From Hygrocybe punicea (taxonomy: Eukaryota > Basidiomycota > Agaricomycetes > Agaricales > Hygrophoraceae), in assembly GCA_963556145.1 (NCBI GenBank), contig OY744472.1, forward strand, positions 1,240,001 to 1,304,000: a stretch of 64,000 nt of DNA, given 5' to 3'. The notes under the pieces were generated by a model. It had not been told where the DNA came from. It ran no database searches and saw only the letters and a list, made by a program, of their open reading frames with translations. The translations under genes and the position numbers were made by a program. Shown here piece by piece: positions 57,658 through 64,000 of this stretch (the stretch's first letter is position 1; each line of letters opens with the position of its first letter).

Positions 57658-57828
57658 ATGGCTGTACTCCCGACACAGCTCATTACCGTAATTGTTATTG
57701 GCAGCATTGCCATCACCTTCCTGATCGGTTTCTACCTTGTTATGATCTATCTTTGGCATCGGCACCGAAACCCTTCCGCCATTGATACTTCTGACTTCCA
57801 CCTCAACAATATATCAACACATAATTGA
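57658..57828 (+). CDS. Small membrane-spanning ORF in the LTR element
   Basis: A 56-residue frame from ATG 57658 with one strong hydrophobic segment (LITVIVIGSIAITFLIGFYL) followed by a basic HRHR stretch and a polar tail, typical of a single-pass membrane protein. The minus copy at the window end also carries it, partly. It might be the end of a larger spliced or frame-broken protein; no family recognised. Confidence 0.35.
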   Translation: MAVLPTQLITVIVIGSIAITFLIGFYLVMIYLWHRHRNPSAIDTSDFHLNNISTHN

Positions 57829-58563
57829 CAATTGCCATTCCCAGATATTTGGTTTCCATATTCATACCCTGTGCCCACCATTATTCTCCCTGACGATCCG
57901 ATGACATTCCTCACCTGCATGCGAATTCTGAACAATCCCCGATCATGAGGCATTTCACTGTTCTCTCTAATCCGACCATTGCCGGAGCATACTCTTTTGG
58001 ACTTCGACCACAGACCATACGACTTCCCAAACAGTGAACCAACCCCTATCGCATATTGTTCGCACGACATCGCTTCATTGCAGTACCCGATGACTTGTTC
58101 CCACAGCTTGTCACCTGTGCCCATGACTCGAAACCTAGACCCACGTTCATTTATCCTTTTCCATCTATTATCTTGATACCTCCCACACTCGTTTACAATG
58201 ATACCCTTTCTTGGACAAATACCGACATCAGGTGGACCATGTTGTTCCACACACAGGACAAGACACCGCCCCTCGATACGTCATTGACACAGACATCGTC
58301 ATCCGGTACAGCTTATGCTGTTCACATGTCTGACCTCGACTAGCCCACTGTCCCAGTTGGTTTTTTCCTCCACACATTCCTTCATTTTCTTTCATACCAA
58401 CCTTGCCGCTATATCCACGCTACCTCAAGACACTCTCATCACCAGCCTCACACTGGACGATACCCATCTTCGACCTGACCATGCAATGCACTTGCCAAAC
58501 TGCGCACTTGCCCATTACAGCAAGTGTAGACCCCAAATTAGCAATTCTGCATGTCACATGATC

Positions 58564-59003
58564 TGATGACAAATCATCCGAGTCATCCGGACCTCTTCTA
58601 TCCTCAACGACACCCAGGCCTCCAGTTGGATCGCGAGAACATTGACATGAGGACGCCTCATGTACGCCTCATGATGAACACATGGTAGAGTTGGACATGT
58701 TGTGGCTTCATGGTTGTATTTCTGTTTACCTCCCTCAAGACCAGTCATTATATATACTGTTCTTGTTGTTGGTTCGGACTTTTTCTTCTTTTCCTTTCTT
58801 TACATTTAGTCTGGTTCTTGGAGCAGACCCCCTTATCTTGAGTAACCCCCACGGTTCGCAATGACATTGTACCATGAATCCCCCCTCTTGGCAGTGTTGT
58901 CTTAGTAGTAAGCAACAATGAAAACTGCTCTTCTCTCCCCTGGAAACCAATCCCCTGTTAAGTGGATTGTTGCCGGAGCCCGCTGCAGAAGCGATCCGTA
59001 ACA
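58564..59003 (+). repeat. LTR, plus copy
   Basis: Starts TGATGACAAATCATCC and ends GATCCGTAACA (TG...CA). It contains TATATATACTG (about 58750) and matches 62687-63129 in reverse. It is followed by repeats of CGTCGGGTCACAT (59063-59120). Confidence 0.75.
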
Positions 59004-59219
59004 CTCCGGGGCTTCTGAGGCTGCCAGATTTGGTCCAAAAGTGGCTGTGATAAAGCAGCATACGTCGGGTCACATCGGTCACGTCGGGTCACATCACGTC
59101 GGGTTACATCGGGTTGGAATGGGAATCGTTTGGAGGTGTTGGGTTCATCCGGATTCGTGATATATCGACGATACAGACTCAGAGGGACATTAAGTCTCTA
59201 CAGCGGTTGAGTCCATGAA

Positions 59220-61479
59220 GGTGGCCTAGGCAAGTGAAAAATGCCCACCAACAATGGACAAATTGGGTTCCAACCTGGACCCAAAGTCATTCTATATGGG
59301 TGTTGTGCATTGACATCCAAGTCAGTAATGAGTGCTAGTTGACAAGTGAAGACAGAACTTACGAGCCCCACATAAATGAAGCTCTATTTGGACCTTGATG
59401 CATGATCATCCAGACTGATACTGCGGTATTTTCACCACCACGATCTCCACGCATTCTTGAAGGCATTCCATAATCTTGGATGGCTTGCATGAAGACATCT
59501 AGTACTGTTGAAGCCAAATTGCTAGTACTCGCTCATGGACCGGTGTCATGACCCCAAGTGTTTTTGGGTGTAATGTCATGGGTTTACCATCGGACCACAG
59601 ACTTAGATATTTAAGTGCAACACTATGGATGCACACCTACACTCATTAGTACCCATTCTATGTTTTTCCACATTACGCATGCTAGTGAACAGACACAAAT
59701 AGCATATATGCTTACCTTTATATCATTTATTATGGCTTCACTAGCAATGCCCAGACCTAGCTGTTTATGTATGGTGCACAGAGGCACATCCCCCACTCAT
59801 TAGTATTTATTATATATTTCTCTGTATTGCGCGTGCAAGGAGACAAGCCCAACTAGCATTCTTACCTATATTAGCAGTAATGGATTGATTACAAATCTTG
59901 TTTACTTGTATTGATCAAAAGCGGCTCAGCTAGATAATGGGAAATGATTAGATAAGATGTGAACAAGAGGATGATAAGATAATGATAAGATAGGATGCAT
60001 CAGAGAGTGATTGTGATAGTCTGCTTACATAAAGACAATGGTCTATTGTTCTGAGCAGTCCTTTGTTCTAAACAGTCCAAATGGAGATAGAGCCCATTGT
60101 TCACAGCCTCTTTGATACCATTCATTGTTCTCATGACTCAGTCCTATTGTTCTCACTTTCCCATTGTTCTCAGTCCCCCATTGTTCTCCAACAGTATAAA
60201 TAGGGCCCCCAAATTCCAGTAGTCAGTAGGATTTCCCCCCTCACCACTCAGTAGTCACTCTTAGTTGGGTTCACACAGTGTGATCCCTCATTCTCTTAGT
60301 ACTAGTAGTTACTCATTGTAGTAGCTAGTGCTTGCAATCCAGTCAAGTTCACTCTTATTCTATCATTCTCTGAGTTCCCCTTGTCATCAAGGAGAATTCA
60401 CCCAGTTCACTCAGTCCAATCAATTCATTAGTCAGCATTAGTCAGCTAGATACACTTCTAAGGTTAAGGTTTCATCCTAAATAGATACACTTCTAAGGTC
60501 AAGGTTTCATCCTAAACAAAAAAGAGTATTCAAAAGGTATTAAAGATATCCCTGAACTAGTAGCCAATGTGCGTTTGAAGCTTCGGATTTAAGTCAGATA
60601 TTATAATACCCAGAGATACTCTTGATTGAATAGGCCCTGTAGCCAAAACTGTCCATACTCAACTGGTGAATATTGTTATCAGTATTCATTAGTTCATATT
60701 TTTATATTCCAGTAGTGAATATTAGTATTTTCAGTACATCACACACCCAATTACTATTCATACCTACTCAAAGTCTCAATTCTTAATTGAAGAGACCTCA
60801 CTATTACATTCTATTGATTCATATAGTACATATACCCACAAACCCCTTCCTGATAGGTTATTTAAATATTAGAAACCCACGAACAACAAGAAGGTACCTG
60901 AACAAAGTCAACTCCGGTAATTCTTGGTGAAACAAACATTCACATAACACCGGTAACCTAGTAAATGTGAGTCATAGTGAACACAATTTACTGTTTTCTC
61001 ACTGTTCTACAGTAGCCGTCGATGAAGCCATGTATAACTATACCCCACCAAATCAATTTGTGGTGTCCGTTGCAGTGCCAGAGGTAGTTTGGTCGGGGAA
61101 CAATGTATGTTCATCGGCAAATGGTTTTCTTTGAGCAAAGAAGCTGACCTAATCCATCTACCCTTTTAAGGGATTATGTTACTCTCTCCTTCTGAACATG
61201 AAATCCATGTTGTCACAGGTAACCTATCACATAACGGCATCCTGAATTTGGCTTCATTGACTTGAAATCCTGCATCAGTGCATCAAGATCCACGTTCAAG
61301 AGCTTATCAAACTCCTTGGAGAGCCCGGCATCCTTGATCTTTTGGTGCAACGTATTCCGATGTATGCCCAGACTCTTTGCCAAAGCTGTGAGACTAATGT
61401 TACGCTTTGATGACAGTGCTTTGGCTAGAAATGTGTTGTTAACTGTCTTTTCAGGTTGGCCAGCTTTCCCTGTTTGCAC
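59220..61479 (-). pseudogene. Integrase-core transposase relic split by a solo LTR
   Basis: From ATG 61479: helix-turn-helix (LTALAKSLGIHRNTLHQKIK) and VDLDALMQDFKSMKPNSGCR, then frame-broken HGFHVQKERV, NYLWHCNGHHKLIWWGIVIH and GFIDGYCRTV (about 61170-61010). After the LTR at 59544-60949 it continues as STVLDVFMQAIQDYGMPSRM, RGDRGGEN, RASFMWGS, and after an intron HNTHIE-stop-LWVQVG. These match the D, D, E blocks of a retroviral-type integrase-core family common in mushrooms. The first catalytic Asp is Asn here, and TGA codons interrupt at 59533-59535 and 59287-59289 (complement), so it is inactive. Confidence 0.7.
59544..60949 (+). mobile_element. 1.4-kb solo LTR, copy 2
   Basis: Starts TGTCATGACCCCAAG and ends CATTCACATAACA; almost identical to 25568-26945 apart from a short internal duplication (TAGATACACTTCTAAGGT, near 60447 and 60482). 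Flanked by perfect CCGG duplications (59540-59543 and 60950-60953). It interrupts the integrase relic. Confidence 0.85.
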
Positions 61480-61938
61480 CTCAGTAACCGGTTCAAGGAA
61501 TACTATGTTACTTCAGTCGCTGATGATAACCCCACATCAGTATATGTTTATAATGTTCAACGGCAATTTGCTTACACTCCTTCTGTGGCCATGGCTGCCA
61601 TTTTGAGCTCATACACCAGAGGCCCAAAAATATGTGCACATTGGTATGTGAAATCAGATGGTACTCCTTTGCCTTCCATCTGCTCAAGAATAGGCACCAT
61701 ATCACTAACAAGTCCCTCTGAAGCCAAATTTAAGCAGATGGGATTGCTGCCTTCTTGTTGAAGGAGAAGAAGACCATGTTCAAAGGCAGTCTTGAGAAGC
61801 TGGTATGTGTGGAGAATGTTTGCAGACCATCCATCTGGGGTATGGGGAGTGCAGGTAAATTTTCTGGAATCGTGGCATCTGAGTCCATGTTGAAAATGCA
61901 ACGTGTCAGGTGCTTGCGCATGGTTGTTTTTTCTTACC
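61480..61938. other. Stretch without a confident gene
   Basis: Mixed frames on both strands; none has recognisable motifs. Part could be an exon of the neighbouring relics. Confidence 0.3.
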
Positions 61939-62650
61939 ATGGCTGATTTGCCCACTCATCATAAAGACTGGTATTTCCAAGATGGCTCGTTCATCATATT
62001 AGTAAGTCAAGTATTATCACTCTCTTGGCCCATTCTCAACACTTTGATTGCATAGGCTGAAAACAAACTTTATAACGTGTACCAAGAGATCCTATGCAAA
62101 CATTCACAGTTTTTCTATGTAATGTTGTCCCTTCCACAGCCTGGAGGAGTGCTAGCCTTTAATGGATTGGCAAGCAAAGCTGAAACCTTTAGGGTTGCAC
62201 AAGATCATGCCAAAGCCGACAGAGAAGACAGTAGTTCTGATTCAAATGTGCTCTTGATTCCTCACACCTCTCATGAATTTGATTGTCTGTTGGAATGCAT
62301 GTTTGGAGAGTATGTCAGTCAGTTGGCATTGTATGAGCTAAAACTAAATTGTAGTGACTTTTTGTGATTACATTCAATCCAGCCAAACATTCAGTTAAAT
62401 ACCTGACTGCCATCCTCAAGCTTGGAGAATTTTACCAGGCCCCCAAAGATGGTAGAGTATGCTATACACACATTAGAGAAACATTCTGCTTTCAGTCCCC
62501 AGTTGCGCCTGACCCTTGCTCAGAGCTACAGAGTGGCTCAGTGGATTGAACCCACATTTCATCAGCTCATTGACATCCCATTTCTCTCCCTCTCGGACAG
62601 TGATATTTCCCAACTGGGATTCCAGGTTTTCATGCTTCTTGCCTGAACAC
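61939..62650 (+). pseudogene. BTB/POZ-domain protein relic
   Basis: ATG 61939 opens a 63-bp exon (HHKDWYFQDGSFIIL), then a clean intron 62002-62055 (GTAAGT...ATAG, phase 0) and ENKLYNVYQEILCKHSQFFY, IPHTSHEFDCLLECMFGEY: the start of a BTB/POZ fold used for protein-protein contacts. Frameshifts near 62340-62440 separate it from LTLAQSYRVAQWIEPTFHQL and PFLSLSDSDISQLGFQVFML. The stop-broken C terminus is cut by the LTR at 62687. This BTB subfamily is abundant in mushrooms (recollection). Confidence 0.65.
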
Positions 62651-62686
62651 ATGCCCGCATTGTCTCCCATCGCCAGACATGCGCTG

Positions 62687-63129
62687 TGTTATGGATTGCT
62701 TCTGCAGCAGGCTCCAGCAACAATCAACTTAACTAGGAGGGGGGGTTTCCAGAGGAGAGATCAGCAGTTTTCATTGTTGCTTATAACTAAGACAACACTG
62801 CTAAGAGGGGGGGTCAAGGTCTAATGTCATTGCGAGCTGTGGGGATTACCCAAAACAAGATGAGTCTGCCCCAAGAACCAGACTAAATGTAAGGAAAAGA
62901 AAGAAGAAAAAGTCTGAACCAACAACAAGAACAGTATATATAGTGACTGGTCTTGAGGGGAGGTAAATAGAAATGCAACCATGAAGTTACAACATGTCCA
63001 ACTACACCATGTGTTCACCATAAGGCGCACATGAGGCGTCCTCATGTCGATGTTCTCATGATCCAACTGGAGGCCCAGGTGTCATTGAGGAATAGAGGAG
63101 GTCCAGATAACTTGGATGATTTGTCATCA
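62687..63129 (-). repeat. LTR, minus copy
   Basis: Reverse-oriented match to 58564-59003 (complement starts TGATGACAAATCATCC and ends TCCATAACA). It is the 3' LTR of the minus copy. Confidence 0.75.
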
Positions 63130-64000
63130 GATCATGTGATGTGCAGAATTGCCTATTCGGGATCTACACTTGCTGTAATGGGCAAGTGCGCAGTCTGGCA
63201 AGTGTATTGCACAATCAGGTCAAAGAGGGGTATCGTCCAGTGTGGGATTGGTGAAGGGAGTGTCTTGAGGTAGTGTGGATATAGCAGCAAGGTTGGCATG
63301 AAAGAAAACAAAGGAATGTATGGAGGAAAAACCAACTAGGACAGTGGGCTAGTCGAGGTCAGACATGTGAACAGCATAAGCTGTACCAGATGACGATGTC
63401 TGTGTCAATGATGTATTGAGGGATGATGTCTTGTCCTGTGTGTGGAACAATGCAGTCCACCTGATGTCGGTATTCGTCCAAGAAAGGATATTGTTGTAAA
63501 CAAGTGTGGGAGGTATCAAGGTTATAGATGGAAAAGGATAAATGAACATGGGTCCAGGTTTAAAGTCATGGCATGAGTGACAAGCTGTGGGAATAAGATG
63601 TCAGGTACTGCATTGAAATGATGTCGTGTGAACAATACACAAGAGGGGGTAGGTTCACTGTTTTAGGAAGTCGTATGGTCTGTGGTCGAAGTCTGAAAGA
63701 GTGTGCTTTGGTGATGATTGGAATAGAAGGAACAGTGAAATGTCTTGTGATTGAGGATTGTTCAGAGTTTGCATGCAGGTGAGGAATGTCGTCGGATCAT
63801 CAGGGAGGATAATGGTAGGCACAGAATATGAAGGTGGAAACCAAATATCCGGGAATGGCAATTGTCAATTACGTGGTGAGATATTGTTGAGGTGGAAGTT
63901 GGACATATCAATGGCAGAAGGGTTTTGGTGCTGATGTCAAAGATAGATCATAACAAGGTAAAAACCGATAAGGCAATGCTGCCAATGATGATTACGGTAA
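63130..64000 (-). mobile_element. LTR element interior, minus copy (continues beyond window)
   Basis: Reverse complement of about 57670-58563. The same frames are recognisable (SSGTAYAVHMSDLD at 63349-63549), with point differences and stops. The small membrane ORF is reached at the window edge. Confidence 0.65.

Larger units (their letters stand above)
57341..59003 (+). mobile_element. LTR element 3' part, plus copy
   Basis: The region upstream of the LTR at 58564-59003 is shared with the inverted copy at 62687-64000, for example frames encoding PFPS-LIPPTLVYN and SSGTAYAVHMSDLD. No reverse transcriptase or integrase is visible. The left limit is uncertain; similarity can be followed at least from about 57670. 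An intact 5' LTR is not in the window. Confidence 0.6.

Noticed and set aside
1..64000. tRNA or rRNA genes
   Set aside because: No cloverleaf with recognisable A and B boxes and no conserved rRNA segment noticed by eye; not scanned computationally.

Overview
The window looks like repeat-rich DNA from a mushroom-forming basidiomycete (Agaricomycetes). Reasons: many 40-60 bp spliceosomal introns with GTRNGT donors and CTAAC-type branch sites, a KDZ transposase relic, an intact Helitron, Tc1-like and integrase-core transposase relics that still carry introns, and a BTB gene relic. An ectomycorrhizal lineage is possible but is only an impression. Family assignments rest on reading translated motifs; nothing was searched.

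Layout. 1-10 kb: ends of hAT-like non-autonomous elements, a second copy of a Helitron 3' end (to 2438), low-complexity DNA, and two TA-flanked fold-back elements. 10-14.3 kb: decayed minus-strand KDZ transposase split by a hAT-like element with a perfect 8-bp duplication. 14.9-18.3 kb: a divergent pair of gene relics (RNase H1 N-terminal-like; a basidiomycete repeat gene), the second also split by a hAT-like insertion. 18.7-24.3 kb: a complete non-autonomous LTR retrotransposon with a minus-strand gag-like gene and a spliced antisense gene with a Zn2Cys6-type cysteine motif. 24.5-27.1 kb: Tc1-like transposase relic split by a 1.38-kb solo LTR. 27.3-31 kb: a composite hAT-like element with a 200-N gap and a SAM-like gene relic.

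33.1-42.7 kb holds four intron-rich genes of unknown function (minus, plus, minus, plus). Three have complete exon chains and one has a single in-frame stop. Two fold-back elements sit beside or inside them, and arrays of a GTTCGGTG motif lie on both sides of the first three. 43.8-51.6 kb is an uninterrupted 2579-residue Helitron Rep/helicase with an unusual C-terminal ubiquitin-protease-like domain, followed by a textbook Helitron 3' end.

52-64 kb is again a TE graveyard: gene relics split by hAT-like and LTR insertions, an integrase-core relic split by a second copy of the 1.4-kb solo LTR, a BTB relic, and two inverted copies of another LTR element.

Cross-cutting patterns: several LTR insertions have 4-bp target duplications, mostly CCGG; nonsense codons in relics repeatedly sit where CGA arginine is expected (CGA to TGA); and several clean insertions restore a reading frame when removed in thought, which fixes their boundaries.
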